Shown one piece after another: positions 10,172-19,331 of a DNA stretch of 64,000 bases. The DNA comes from Chryseobacterium candidae (GTDB lineage Bacteria > Bacteroidota > Bacteroidia > Flavobacteriales > Weeksellaceae), in assembly GCF_004916905.1 (NCBI RefSeq), contig NZ_SDLV01000055.1, forward strand, positions 62,001 through 126,000. The letters are read 5' to 3'. The notes under the pieces were generated by a model. That model did not search any database. It worked only from the letters and a program-made list of their open reading frames with translations, and had not been told where the DNA came from. A program made the position numbers and the translations under genes. The first letter of the stretch is position 1, and every line of letters begins with the position of its first letter.

Positions 10172-10215
10172 AATAAAAGAGGTCTTAAATTGAAAAATTT
10201 AAGACCTCTTTTATT
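10172..10215 (+). terminator. Strong intrinsic terminator with 20-bp perfect stem
   Basis: Left arm 10172-10191 and right arm 10196-10215 are perfect complements across a GAAA tetraloop, followed by a T run at about 10222-10228. It closes the AraC gene ending at 10150. Confidence 0.9.
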
Positions 10216-10287
10216 TAAGATTTTTTTGAATATCCGCAAATAGCCTAATATGTGGTTTAATCTGAAAATCAAAGATTTAGAATATAC

Positions 10288-10369
10288 ACTTCGACAAACT
10301 CAGTGTGATAATTCTAACGCTAAATGCTTGATTTTTAGTGATGTAAGACTGATCCTGCCGAAGCCTTAG
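10288..10369. repeat. Degenerate copy of the dispersed ~85-bp inverted-repeat element
   Basis: Begins CACTTCGACAAACTCAGTGTG and ends GATCCTGCCGAAGCC, matching in order the ends and middle of the copies at 46390 and 49885 with many substitutions. No ORF inside. Confidence 0.5.
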
Positions 10370-10407
10370 GTTGATATACGGACTATCAAAAATATTTTAT
10401 ATGCTGT

Positions 10408-11439
10408 TTATCGTGATCTGAAGCTGTCGTAAATACTAAAGCCTATATTGGTGGATGGACTTGTATTTCTGTAGGTAATACCTGCAGCTGTTTTTTCAAG
10501 AATAAAGTCTACACCAAGATCAAAATCAAAAGTAAGAATATCTGTACCTTCACCGCTTACAGTAAGGTTGTTGGTTCCTGTTCCTGGTGCCGATCCATAA
10601 TACCTGCATTGGAATTTATTAGTAGGAGACCATACAACTTCACCATACACTACAGCACCAGAGCCTGGAACACCAAATGCAAATCCTGAATGAACGGTGA
10701 ATTTTACAATTGATCCCTGGTTAGTCGTTACTAAGGTCTGAGCAGTAGGGGTACTTGTATAATTACCATCAAAAGTGAGTGCGTTAGTGCTGCCTGACGT
10801 TATACTGAACTTGGAAAAGATGTTTCCATTATTGTCAGCATGCAAGGGGAGCGTTCTATTGTAATTGATGGATGAAGCTGTTTTGTTATTGCTATTGCTC
10901 AGCCCGATCAGTTTAAGAATCGAATTGGTATTTACTGTATTGATGGTAACCATTGCACTGTTGTCAGCGGAGCCGATACTGGTTCTCCCATTATCTGCCA
11001 CTATAAATTCAGTGCCCGCAGGTCTGGATGTTGTGCCGTCTGAAAGTTTCCCTATTTCAATTTTACTGCCTGAAGGAACATTGGTCCATTCATCATTGGT
11101 CTGATCGAATGGGCCGGCTGCGATTTTGATCCATTTATTGATGGTAGCATCACCATTAAAATAATAATACCCCAAAGAAACAACATCCACTGTTTGTCCT
11201 GAAGGGGAAGGGTCAGCTGCTGTAACATATACCAGCGCTCCGGTTTGTTGTGCAGTGTATGTTTTTGTTTTAAGATCTGCTCCTGTAATTCTTGGAGCAA
11301 TAATTCCATCAAATATGGAAGGGTCAGATGGTTTTCCTACCACATCTAGAGTGGATTTAGGAGTGTTTGTATTAATACCTACCTGGGAGAAAAGCATGCT
11401 GCAAAATAATATATTCAGCACAGTTAAATTTTTTTTCAT
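10408..11439 (-). CDS. Secreted GINT-family surface protein
   Basis: 343 aa. Signal peptide 1-18, then QVGINTNTPKSTLDVVGKPS and FDGIIAPRITGADLKTKTYT, nearly identical to the N-terminus of the 19332 protein (VVGKPSTS.., same IIAPRITGA segment). The ~160-residue N-terminal module is followed by GRTSIGSADNSAMVTI (another short GIG-type repeat) and an unrecognised beta-rich C-terminal domain of about 130 residues. The shared head with unrelated C-terminal domains suggests a common anchoring or trimerisation module with varied displayed domains. No enzymatic motif seen. Confidence 0.8.
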   Translation of the reverse strand: MKKNLTVLNILFCSMLFSQVGINTNTPKSTLDVVGKPSDPSIFDGIIAPRITGADLKTKTYTAQQTGALVYVTAADPSPSGQTVDVVSLGYYYFNGDATINKWIKIAAGPFDQTNDEWTNVPSGSKIEIGKLSDGTTSRPAGTEFIVADNGRTSIGSADNSAMVTINTVNTNSILKLIGLSNSNNKTASSINYNRTLPLHADNNGNIFSKFSITSGSTNALTFDGNYTSTPTAQTLVTTNQGSIVKFTVHSGFAFGVPGSGAVVYGEVVWSPTNKFQCRYYGSAPGTGTNNLTVSGEGTDILTFDFDLGVDFILEKTAAGITYRNTSPSTNIGFSIYDSFRSR

Positions 11440-11769
11440 TTCAGAATTATTTTAAAGGGTTACTATAAATACTTTCTAAATGCAATTTAAATTATAATTT
11501 ATTATGTGAAAAAATATATATAAGCGGATTTATAAATTCGGTTAATAATAGTAATTGTGTTTTATATGATTCTGATTTTCATTTGTTAATGTCCTGTTTA
11601 CTGAAGCAGTGTTTTATTTACAGCTAAGAGTGGATGTCCTGTTTTCAGTTAATTAACAATGTTAAAAAAACAAATCCGTAGCTGATCTTTTCAGCTGAGG
11701 ATTATTTTGACCATACAACAGATCACTTATTGAAGTGATTAGTGCGATTTGTCTTTTAAGAAATCTTAC
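11440..11769. other. Intergenic region without gene, short direct repeat
   Basis: 330 nt, very AT-rich on the left, holding the upstream region of the minus-strand GINT gene. The phrase ATGTCCTGTTT occurs twice (about 11588 and 11633) with a following C-T-G/C-A-G; I cannot assign a role. No ORF or RNA structure was convincing. Confidence 0.4.
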
Positions 11770-12981
11770 CTACTTTTTAAACTTTAATCCTGACAATTCT
11801 TTTTTTACAGGGATACTCAACTTTGACGGACTTATTTTTGTCAGAATCAAAGATTCACAGTTATTGAAAACGGCAAAACGTTTTACTGTTTCTATGAAAG
11901 GGTTCAGCCATAACTCTACGTCTAGAGTATGGTTTTCAATATGTAAATGAATAAGCTCCAGCTTTTTTTCTTTTCTGTGAGCTTTACAGTCTACCCTTCC
12001 TATAAACTGATCTCCAAACAGGATAGGCAGACAGAAATAGCCGTACTGCCTTTTTTCTTTTGGAGTATAGCATTCCAGCCGGAAATCAAAACCAAAAATC
12101 TGTCTGATTCTATCCCGATGGATGATAGCGTTGTCAAAAGGAGAGAGCAGCCGGATATTGGAATCTTTAAGATCAAATGTCTTGTCAAGAACATCGTTCC
12201 GAACAAAGACGGAAGAAAATCCTTCTATTTTGCCCTGAGATATCAATCCTTCTTCTAGCATTGTTTGTAAAACCTTATTAACGTTATTCTTTAAATCATT
12301 TCCCGTCCTGAGATGGGTAATCTGCTTTAATGTCGTAAATCCATACGCTCTCAGATTGGTTTTTACCAGATATTCTGCAAACTCAAGAGGAGTAGGTTCT
12401 GTAGTGTTAATGAAAGATGGCAGAACTCTCTCAGCGAGATCATAAGTTTTCTGCATTCCGGAGCGTCCGCTGATCATCAGATCTCCCTGCATAAAAAGTC
12501 TTTCAAGAGCTAGTTTGGCAGGTTTCCAATTCCACCAGCTTCCTGTTTTATGGCTTTCATTTTCAAAATCTCTTGCTCTTTTAGGCCCTTCATTACGGAT
12601 GGTATCTGTCACGTATTCCATCACTTTGGGGTCAGCATTGTAGTAACGGGATCCACCTCTTTTAATTGTCAGCATTTGGGGTAAAACATACCGGAAATCT
12701 TGTATGGGAAGATAGGAAGCAGCATGAAACCAGTATTCAAATACTTTACGTTCCTCTACCAGTTTTTCCAGATAATCTGCCTGAAAATCAGGGATTCTCA
12801 CCCATAACGTATGATGATGGGCCCGCTCTACCATAGATAAAGTATCAATTTGTATATATCCGAGATGCTCCAAAGCAGTAAGAACCGCATTTTTTCCGCT
12901 TCCGAAAGGGGTGTTTTGTGTTAATCCCTGGCTGTCTAATGTAGCAAGCTTTAAGTGTTCCGGTATCAGCTTCTTTTCCAT
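11770..12981 (-). CDS. YcaQ/AlkX-type winged-helix DNA glycosylase
   Basis: 403 aa, the usual length of the HTH_42 (PF06224) family. Near the N-terminus the segment LGYIQIDTLSMVERAHHHTL contains the Q-x-D catalytic motif (Q44, D46) that marks the YcaQ branch rather than the AlkZ Q-x-Q branch. The central part has winged-helix segments (around 130-240), and the C-terminus carries the conserved 'FDNAIIHRDRIRQIFGFDF' and 'GRVDCKAHR' signatures. Family members unhook DNA interstrand crosslinks and remove bulky alkyl-purines. Stands alone, transcribed on the minus strand with 110 nt to the glycosyltransferase upstream. Confidence 0.9.
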   Translation of the reverse strand: MEKKLIPEHLKLATLDSQGLTQNTPFGSGKNAVLTALEHLGYIQIDTLSMVERAHHHTLWVRIPDFQADYLEKLVEERKVFEYWFHAASYLPIQDFRYVLPQMLTIKRGGSRYYNADPKVMEYVTDTIRNEGPKRARDFENESHKTGSWWNWKPAKLALERLFMQGDLMISGRSGMQKTYDLAERVLPSFINTTEPTPLEFAEYLVKTNLRAYGFTTLKQITHLRTGNDLKNNVNKVLQTMLEEGLISQGKIEGFSSVFVRNDVLDKTFDLKDSNIRLLSPFDNAIIHRDRIRQIFGFDFRLECYTPKEKRQYGYFCLPILFGDQFIGRVDCKAHRKEKKLELIHLHIENHTLDVELWLNPFIETVKRFAVFNNCESLILTKISPSKLSIPVKKELSGLKFKK

Positions 12982-13091
12982 TTTTAATTTGAAGAAAACA
13001 GGTTTGATGACGTTTGTTCAAATATAATGATTTATCAGAAAAGCATTGAAGAGTATCTGTTTTAAGTATCTTGGGTAAGCTGTTCAAAAAA

Positions 13092-14039
13092 TCAGTTGTT
13101 TTGACGGTTATCTCTTTTCAGTTCTCTTTCGATTTCATTCACATAGGGAAGGGGAGTGAGATAGCTGTCTTCAATATATTTTGTGATACTTTCATCTGTT
13201 TTTTTATTGACCTTTCTGATGAAAAGCTGATTCCCGGATTTTAAAGACTGAATGTAGTTGAATGTATTCTGTGTATTTTGAAAGAGAGAGGTCTCAAGTA
13301 CCGCTCTTTTATCATCATTGATAATAATATCACTGAATGATGTATTCATAAGAACCGTCTGAAAAAATGATTCTGCAGGTAAAAAAGTATGAAGATAATA
13401 GTCTTCAAAATCCATTACCGTTTTGTTGTTGGTTAAAAATAAGCATGTTTCTCTTGTGAAAATGAACCATTTGCCCCCTATATAAGGGATTACATTTTTC
13501 ATAAAAGATCTTTTGTAGATGAGAGATGAGATTACATAAGCCAATTCTGTAAAGTGATTTTGTATTCTTTGCAGGGTATCAGGTCTGTAAAACTTCTGAT
13601 CATAATAAAAAAGATAATTCCTGCCTTTATTGGCGGTAAGAAATTTACGGATAATATTTTGTGACTTCAGCGGATAATCTTCACCGCTCAGATTAATAAA
13701 ATAATCCCATTCTTTGCTAACATTGAGGAGGAATTCCATAGCGTTCAATTCTGCCTGAACGATGTTGAAGCCTCCCGAAACTATATTCATACTGTCCAGA
13801 ATATAGACATTGGGAAAATGAACGATATAAAGCTGTATTTCTTCAATGAAATCTTGTTTCGCTTTTTTATCAATATGGATAAGATAAAACTGATCCCTTG
13901 TATAGATCTTCTGAAACATCTTTTTAAATATTTCAGGTCTGTGATGTATCATGATGAAATAAGCAATTCTTACATGAGGGCCTGTATGTGATTCTAATGT
14001 TTGGGGAGAAGGGCTGGGTATGGCGGAGGAAGCTTGCAT
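13092..14039 (-). CDS. GT14 (core-2/I-branching type) glycosyltransferase
   Basis: 315 aa. After a Ser/Pro-rich N-terminus (residues 1-22, not conserved in the family) comes VRIAYFIMIHHRPEIF, then HIDKKA, the 'NIVSGGFNIVQAEL' loop and DYFINLSGEDYPLKS around residues 112-126, the hallmark of the Branch (PF02485) beta-1,6-GlcNAc/xylosyltransferase-like family. No signal peptide, so probably cytoplasmic. Bacteroidotal members are usually annotated as beta-1,6-N-acetylglucosaminyltransferases, likely acting on surface glycans. Substrate not inferable. No other glycan genes are adjacent. An internal start at the MIHH methionine would break the conserved first strand, so the longer start is kept. 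Confidence 0.87.
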   Translation of the reverse strand: MQASSAIPSPSPQTLESHTGPHVRIAYFIMIHHRPEIFKKMFQKIYTRDQFYLIHIDKKAKQDFIEEIQLYIVHFPNVYILDSMNIVSGGFNIVQAELNAMEFLLNVSKEWDYFINLSGEDYPLKSQNIIRKFLTANKGRNYLFYYDQKFYRPDTLQRIQNHFTELAYVISSLIYKRSFMKNVIPYIGGKWFIFTRETCLFLTNNKTVMDFEDYYLHTFLPAESFFQTVLMNTSFSDIIINDDKRAVLETSLFQNTQNTFNYIQSLKSGNQLFIRKVNKKTDESITKYIEDSYLTPLPYVNEIERELKRDNRQNN

Positions 14040-14484
14040 ATTCCGGAGTTTAAAATCATCCGCGTCAGCAAATAATTCGGTTAATTTTCGGAAGGTACGA
14101 ATAAATTTTTGATAATCAGTTAATTAAATAAAGCGGTGTTCGGTTTTTTTATCGTAGGTTTGCAGAACATTTATAAAACAGGTCACTGCCTTTGCTATTC
14201 TGTCATAGTTTAAAATCATTTTTTTCTTTCAGTTTTGCTTTTTCAGCTACCAATTTATAGTCTTTGTTTTCATAAAGGGAATAAGAGATTGTAAAGTTCT
14301 ATTGTAGATAAGAGCGACGCGTTATTGCCGGGTATCAGTAATATATTTAAGAATATTATTGTAGCTGAGGCAAGAAAAAGATGAGCAGAAAAGAATACTC
14401 TTTTGTTTATCATTATAATAGACCAATTCAAATTCTGATCAACAGATTTGTTTGTAAAATACCGGGAAAAAACCGGAATTTATA
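14040..14484. other. Intergenic region with possible long leader of the DEAD/csp pair
   Basis: 445 nt. TAGGTTTG at 14155-14162 is an exact TAnnTTTG match that would give a leader of about 320 nt before the DEAD-box gene; CAGATTTG at 14443-14450 is a one-mismatch alternative giving a short leader. No gene seen. Cold-shock genes often carry long structured leaders, so the longer reading is worth testing, but no strong hairpin was identified. Confidence 0.35.
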
Positions 14485-15201
14485 ATGAATTTTAAAAATT
14501 TAAATCTAATTAATCCTATTATCCGTGCAGTAACAGAAGCCGGATATTCCAGACCTACTGAAATACAGTATTCTGCAATTCCGCATATTTTAGCAGGAAG
14601 AGATATTGCAGTGTCTGCACAAACAGGTGCCGGGAAAACAGCTGCTTTTGCTATGCCCATTTTACAGCTGCTGAAAAGACAAACTCCGGATCATAAAGAA
14701 ATACGGACTTTAATACTTACCCCAACTCAGGAACTGGCAATACAGATAGAAGAGAATTTTAAAATCTACAGCAAGTATTTACCATTATCCCAGCTTTCCA
14801 TTTATGAAGGGGTTTCCATTGGAAGCCAGCTTGCAGCACTGAGAAAAAGAGTCGATGTTCTTGTGGCAACACCTGGAGGACTGCTTGATGTAGAAAATCA
14901 GAGACATATTGATCTTTCTAAAATTGAGTTATTTGTTTTAGATGATGCAGATAAAATGCTTGATATGGGATTCATTAATCATATAAAAAAAATATTGAAT
15001 CTGGTTTCTCATAGAAGACAAAATCTGATTTTTTCTGCTACAATGCCGGGAAGTTTAAAATATTTTGCCAAAACAATCCTGAATAATCCTGTAGAGATTA
15101 TTGCAAATCCGGCTTCTTCAATACAGCAGACGGTGAAGCGTCCGGACCTTAAAAATATTCAACCGCTGGTGGGATGCACAATGCCTGCCGGAATATCATA
15201 A
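14485..15201 (+). CDS. Truncated DEAD-box RNA helicase (domain 1 only, DDAD)
   Basis: 238 aa; normal DEAD-box proteins are about 370-600. Present: Q motif (GYSRPTEIQ, 20-28), motif I AQTGAGKT (45-52), motif Ia degenerate as PTQELA (80-85), motif Ib TPGGLL (129-134), motif II as DDAD (153-156) instead of DEAD, and motif III SAT (184-186). The whole second RecA domain, with motifs IV-VI including HRIGR, is absent, and only 55 nt separate the stop from the cold-shock gene, so it is deleted rather than frameshifted. Without domain 2 and with the catalytic Glu changed to Asp, helicase activity is unlikely. It may be a decayed remnant or a non-catalytic RNA-binding protein. Confidence 0.85.
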   Translation: MNFKNLNLINPIIRAVTEAGYSRPTEIQYSAIPHILAGRDIAVSAQTGAGKTAAFAMPILQLLKRQTPDHKEIRTLILTPTQELAIQIEENFKIYSKYLPLSQLSIYEGVSIGSQLAALRKRVDVLVATPGGLLDVENQRHIDLSKIELFVLDDADKMLDMGFINHIKKILNLVSHRRQNLIFSATMPGSLKYFAKTILNNPVEIIANPASSIQQTVKRPDLKNIQPLVGCTMPAGIS

Positions 15202-15206
15202 ATAAA

Positions 15207-15225
15207 ATCTGTAGCGTTTACAGAT
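15207..15225 (+). promoter_or_regulatory. Small stem-loop upstream of the cold-shock gene
   Basis: ATCTGTA / TACAGAT, 7-bp stem with GCGTT loop, 31 nt before the csp start. No T run follows, so not a clear terminator; could influence processing or translation of csp. Confidence 0.35.
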
Positions 15226-15256
15226 CATAATAAACAATTTTTTAATAATAATTACA

Positions 15257-15451
15257 ATGCAAGAAGGCACCGTAAAATTTTTCAATGAAGCAAAGGGCTT
15301 CGGTTTTATTACTCCAACAGACGGAAGTAAAGATATATTTGTACATTCTTCAGGATTAAACACAAGATTGATCCGTGAAAATGATAAAGTAATTTTTGAT
15401 GTACAAAAAAGCGATAAAGGGTTAAATGCTGTTAACGTAAAGTTGACATAA
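15257..15451 (+). CDS. Cold-shock domain protein (CspA family)
   Basis: 64 aa single OB-fold nucleic-acid chaperone. RNP1 is KGFGFI (residues 13-18) and RNP2 is DIFVH (26-30); GTVKFFNEAKGFGF is diagnostic. It binds single-stranded RNA/DNA and melts secondary structure at low temperature. Located 55 nt after the truncated DEAD-box gene on the same strand; DEAD-box helicase plus csp is a common functional pairing for cold-induced RNA unwinding, here with the helicase partner reduced to half length. A terminator follows at 15618. Confidence 0.95.
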   Translation: MQEGTVKFFNEAKGFGFITPTDGSKDIFVHSSGLNTRLIRENDKVIFDVQKSDKGLNAVNVKLT

Positions 15452-15797
15452 TAAAAACCTCAATTGCGAATATGTTATAATAGCATTCATTGTCATATTA
15501 GTCTCATATTTTTATATTTTTTCCATTCAAAATCCATGAAACTTCAGTATCTGGATACTTTGTTTGAAAGAACATTGATGTAATGTAGATTATTTTTATT
15601 TTCATTATGTTCATAAGCCTCTTACTTTTTAGGTAAGAGGTTTTTCAGGAATTTAATAAAAGAAGGCGGCAATTGGTCTGAATATTGACAGATTAAGACG
15701 GAAGCCCGGAAAATAAATATGCAGACCTGATATCCACTTACTATAGTGATGATTGAGCTGAACATATTTTAATCCCTAAAAAGGGTGTAGAAAGGAT
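15452..15797. other. Intergenic region between csp and MaoC genes
   Basis: 346 nt with the csp terminator at 15618-15645; the rest shows no gene or repeat I can support. A GAAAGGAT sequence just before 15798 could act as a ribosome-binding site for the MaoC gene. Confidence 0.4.
15618..15645 (+). terminator. Intrinsic terminator after csp
   Basis: CCTCTTAC / GTAAGAGG, 8-bp stem, 7-nt loop, followed immediately by TTTTT. Confidence 0.8.
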
Positions 15798-16259
15798 ATG
15801 ATTATTATTAATAATTTTAATGAGTATAAGTCTCTTGAAGGACAGATGTTGGGAGATTCTGCCTGGCATACAATAAGTCAGGATCAGATCAATAGATTTG
15901 CAGATGCAACCCTTGATCATCAATGGATACATACGGATCAGGAAAAAGCAGAGAGAGAAGGTCCTTTTCACTCAACCATTGCTCATGGATACTTAACAGT
16001 GTCTTTGATTCCTTATCTCTGGAAACAGATTGCAGATGTGAGAAATGTAAAAATGGAAATCAATTACGGAATAGAAAACCTTAAGTTTGGAGAAGCAGTT
16101 CCGGTAAATAGTGATGTAAAACTGCAGGCAACCGTAAAATCCGTGACTGATCTTAGAGGTACTGTAAAAGCAGTCGTGGAGGCCAGACTCCTAATTAAAG
16201 ACCATGTAAAACCCGCCTATACAGGGGATGTGATTTTCCTTTATCACTTTAAAGATTGA
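15798..16259 (+). CDS. MaoC-like (R)-specific enoyl-CoA hydratase
   Basis: 153 aa, the normal size of single hot-dog-fold MaoC/NodN hydratases. The catalytic Asp-His pair lies in FADATLDHQWIHTD (D40, H45), followed by the conserved GPFHSTIAHGYLTVSL segment (55-70). Such enzymes hydrate trans-2-enoyl-CoA to (R)-3-hydroxyacyl-CoA. The gene stands alone with a GAAAGGAT sequence before its ATG. No beta-oxidation or PHA gene is adjacent, so the pathway is open. Confidence 0.9.
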   Translation: MIIINNFNEYKSLEGQMLGDSAWHTISQDQINRFADATLDHQWIHTDQEKAEREGPFHSTIAHGYLTVSLIPYLWKQIADVRNVKMEINYGIENLKFGEAVPVNSDVKLQATVKSVTDLRGTVKAVVEARLLIKDHVKPAYTGDVIFLYHFKD

Positions 16260-16300
16260 TTTGCTTTTTATTGGGCAAAATATTGATATTTAACATCTTA

Positions 16301-16340
16301 AAACTGAAAGCATCATTGAATATAATGATGCTTTCAGTTT
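16301..16340 (+). terminator. Hairpin with 17-bp perfect stem after the MaoC gene
   Basis: AAACTGAAAGCATCATT / AATGATGCTTTCAGTTT with a 6-nt loop at 16318-16323. T-tract after it is weak, but stem strength and position fit termination. Confidence 0.7.
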
Positions 16341-16630
16341 ATATGACCTGTTTGTAAAAAACGATTGTGGTTTTGTGGTTTTCTTTTCCAACGGATGACA
16401 CAGATTTCCCCGATTTTTATGGTTAAAATATTTGGTATGGTTCTTTACACGTACAAATGCCTGTAAACTCCAGTACAAATACTGGGCTTCAAAATCGGAA
16501 ATTTATACCTTAAAATTCACTCTTTTTTCGCCGTTACTTTGGTATGTTCAAAAGAAGCTTCAAAACCCTGAACAACGGCAGCATCCGAAAAGCCAGGAAA
16601 AGAGTAGGAACCATATCAAATATTTTAATC

Positions 16631-18301
16631 ATGAAAAATCCAGAAAATGTTGCTCCCTTTGTGGAAGCATCACAAATTATTACAGAACTGAAAGACAGAG
16701 CCAATGATATTCTTTCCAGTGTTTTAAGTACAGACCTGTCTGCAATCACTATTAATGGAAAAGGAAATTTCCCTTATTACTGGCAGGATCCGTCTAACCT
16801 GAAGTTTAATAAAAAAACTTACGACTGGATCTCTTCCAATCTTAGAGCCAATACTGAGCCGGTACAGCTTGATCAGGTATTTACCAATTACTTTATTGAT
16901 GCTTTCTCAAAAGTCAATTATTCCTTATCAGTAGAAGATACGGCTGTACTGAATGATGCCCATACAAGGGCTACAGATCAGCAAATGGCTTTACTTAATG
17001 CCTGGGTAGCGGCTTATAATACGCTTCCTCCAGCTACGGATACCATGCAGCCTATTGATATCATTATGGATAAAATTGCTACAGAATGGGCTAATCCTTC
17101 CACTACTTTGTACCAGATTCAGAAGAGTGATAACCTTGATGCGTTACTGAATAAGACACCGGCAAGCGGTAAACCTATTCTCCCTGTCTTAGCCAATTAT
17201 CTGGATGCGTTGGGTGCCACAATATCTTTACAGAATAATGTGACAATGAATAATGGCTACCTGTCCAAAGCATTGAAGAATGTACAGAATCCTAAAAAAG
17301 AAAACGGCGGACTGCTCCTGAATGACGACAGTATTTTACCTGCTTTTGAGGTGACCACTCCGCTCAACGAAATTTTAAACGGCCTTAAAAATACTTCTCA
17401 GACCGCTCAGATCGACATGGAGGTAAGCCGTGAATCCGAAAGCCGTTTCCGGGTTTCCGTAGAAGGGAAAACGGGTTTTTCTATTCCTATCTTTGATTTC
17501 TTTACCCTGGGAATTGGAGGGAATGCCAATTATTTCAGTGAAGATATTGCGATAAGTAAAAACTCTATCAAAATATCCATGATGTTTACAGGGGTTACTC
17601 TTGTGAACTTTGGACCAAAAGACTTTAATATTGCCAGCAATATGTACTGGGCATGGTTTGACCCAATCCGTAAAGCACAGATCAACAGCAGGGACAAAGA
17701 GGAAGAAAAGCATATCTCAGGATATAAGTTTTCTCCGGATCCGGGGATGAAATTCGGACCAGAAGGGCCTTTCGGATTACTGAACGGAGTAGCAATTTCC
17801 AATTATCCTACTGTAGAAATCACGGTAACGGGTGAAGATTATAAAAGTATTCAGAAAACCTTTGAACAGTCTTCTTCGGCTACGCTTTCTTTCTTGGGAA
17901 TTCCGCTGGCAAGTGTTAAAGAATCTACTTATTCTTCTTCCTTCTCAGTAGATCATTCAAAATCATCAATCAAAATTACACTCAGTCCTCCGCCAAGTCT
18001 GGTGGCTGGTAACAACAGAGATTCCATAGCATGGGTTCTGGGTGCGGTTGTGGATTATCCGGCAGAAGTGAATGATGACGTTGTACTTATTAGTGATGAA
18101 GAATTAGTCAGTAAAGGAGCTTATCCTAACTATCAGCTGTATAAAGATAACTTCGGAACTACTTATTGTTCCGTAAAAAAAGTAAAATCTCACGCCGTGG
18201 GTGCCACATGGGTAAGTGAATGTCTTGCCGCCCATCCGGGAACAAGTGCTGCAGGAAAACCATGGACAAGCCCTAAACAATCCGGAGTGATCTGGCCATA
18301 A
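16631..18301 (+). CDS. Unrecognised 556-aa protein, beta-rich C-terminal half
   Basis: The frame is open from an ATG at 16544, but I prefer 16631 (MKNPENVAPFVEAS): the extra 29 residues are basic and low in information, and a near-consensus -7 element (TTACTTTG, 16534-16541) would place the transcript start near 16544. No signal peptide or TM helix. Residues 1-270 look alpha-helical; residues 270-480 alternate beta strands with Gly- and Ser-rich turns (e.g. SIPIFDFFTLGIGGNANYF, SSATLSFLGIPLAS). The last ~60 residues hold two Cys (SVKKVKSHAVGATWVSECLA region). An all-helical head with an amphipathic beta body is seen in some pore-forming or insecticidal toxins and lectins, but no motif proves it. 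Followed by a strong terminator, so monocistronic. Confidence 0.8.
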   Translation: MKNPENVAPFVEASQIITELKDRANDILSSVLSTDLSAITINGKGNFPYYWQDPSNLKFNKKTYDWISSNLRANTEPVQLDQVFTNYFIDAFSKVNYSLSVEDTAVLNDAHTRATDQQMALLNAWVAAYNTLPPATDTMQPIDIIMDKIATEWANPSTTLYQIQKSDNLDALLNKTPASGKPILPVLANYLDALGATISLQNNVTMNNGYLSKALKNVQNPKKENGGLLLNDDSILPAFEVTTPLNEILNGLKNTSQTAQIDMEVSRESESRFRVSVEGKTGFSIPIFDFFTLGIGGNANYFSEDIAISKNSIKISMMFTGVTLVNFGPKDFNIASNMYWAWFDPIRKAQINSRDKEEEKHISGYKFSPDPGMKFGPEGPFGLLNGVAISNYPTVEITVTGEDYKSIQKTFEQSSSATLSFLGIPLASVKESTYSSSFSVDHSKSSIKITLSPPPSLVAGNNRDSIAWVLGAVVDYPAEVNDDVVLISDEELVSKGAYPNYQLYKDNFGTTYCSVKKVKSHAVGATWVSECLAAHPGTSAAGKPWTSPKQSGVIWP

Positions 18302-18324
18302 ACCAACAAAAAAATAAGTAGTAA

Positions 18325-18357
18325 AAAATAGACTGTCTGAACAAGACAGTCTATTTT
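18325..18357 (+). terminator. Intrinsic terminator, 14-bp stem
   Basis: AAAATAGACTGTCT / AGACAGTCTATTTT with a 5-nt loop, ending in TTTT-GTT, just after the 556-aa gene. Confidence 0.88.
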
Positions 18358-18454
18358 GTTGGATTTTATTTCAAGATCTTCTTATTCTGTCAATTTTCAG
18401 AATTTTTACTGGTTCGAACCAGGGAAACTTTGAAGAATAGGATATTTTAAAAAA

Positions 18455-18925
18455 CTATTTGACCAGAAGATAGATTCCGACACCAATAGCAGCATAAGCC
18501 GTAACAGTAAGAATGTCAGCAATGGGCTGTGAAAAGCGTTTTTCTGCAATTCTCTCGCTATTGATCTGGTTCTTATGGAACTTCAGACTTTTTTTGGCAT
18601 TTCGAACAGGATGTGCTACCAGGCTGTCTCCTTCCCAACGGTCAACAATTACTTTATAACTTTTGTTGTCTACTTCAATTCTGACATTTTTACCTGCAGC
18701 CAATTTTTCCTGAACATTGATAGGAGCAGGGGCGGGCTGTGCACTCAGAATTGGAGCTGAAGTGCTGCTATCCATCATTTGCTGGGAAGTATTATTAGCT
18801 ACAGCGGTATTCTTTTTAGGACCTTGATTATTGTTGGCAGCCGGATCTACTGGCTTTTTTACCTGGTAGGTATAGCAACTGGTAAGCATACATAATATAA
18901 TGATGAAATAAAAATTCTTTCGCAT
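18455..18925 (-). CDS. Small lipoprotein of unknown function
   Basis: 156 aa. Lipobox MLTSC at residues 13-17 after a hydrophobic signal; the following ~65 residues are Asn/Pro/Ala/Ser-rich linker. Residues 75-125 carry a compact beta-like domain (KNVRIEVDNKSYKVIVDRW), and the C-terminal 20 residues are hydrophobic (ILTVTAYAAIGVGIYLLV), which suggests a second membrane contact. Similar 'CYTYQV' lipoproteins are common in Bacteroidota, but no function is known to me. Convergent with the upstream gene. Confidence 0.75.
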   Translation of the reverse strand: MRKNFYFIIILCMLTSCYTYQVKKPVDPAANNNQGPKKNTAVANNTSQQMMDSSTSAPILSAQPAPAPINVQEKLAAGKNVRIEVDNKSYKVIVDRWEGDSLVAHPVRNAKKSLKFHKNQINSERIAEKRFSQPIADILTVTAYAAIGVGIYLLVK

Positions 18926-19331
18926 AAGCCAAATTTAAGAATTAAACGGAATATTTGGGACTTTCTTTTGAAAGATGATGTTTTTTTTGAATATTCTCCA
19001 TTGTTCCTGACGTAAAAAGTCTCAAAATATTAGTACGGCTAAAGTAAAAAAACAGTGTCTTGTTTTTGCCAGTACAATACAACTTTTGGATAAAAAGATG
19101 TATATGCTATCCTCGTCAGGGGTTAAAGCTTTGACAAAGATTTTTTTTCATATTTATATTGAGAGCAAAAGGAAAAGATATTTTTAATATATCCCTTACG
19201 TATGACATATGTAGTAGGTAAATGAGTTGTTGATGTATGAATAATTTGTTAAAAATGCATTTTTGATGTATGCGCATATTGTTGGTATATTTCTTATCTC
19301 CTTACATTTATAAAAACAAAATGATCAAATA
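18926..19331. other. Intergenic region upstream of the 19332 gene
   Basis: 406 nt shared as the divergent promoter region of the minus-strand lipoprotein and the plus-strand GINT protein. AT-rich; no exact TAnnTTTG element was found on the plus strand (closest GTATATTTC near 19290). No ORF seen. Confidence 0.35.
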
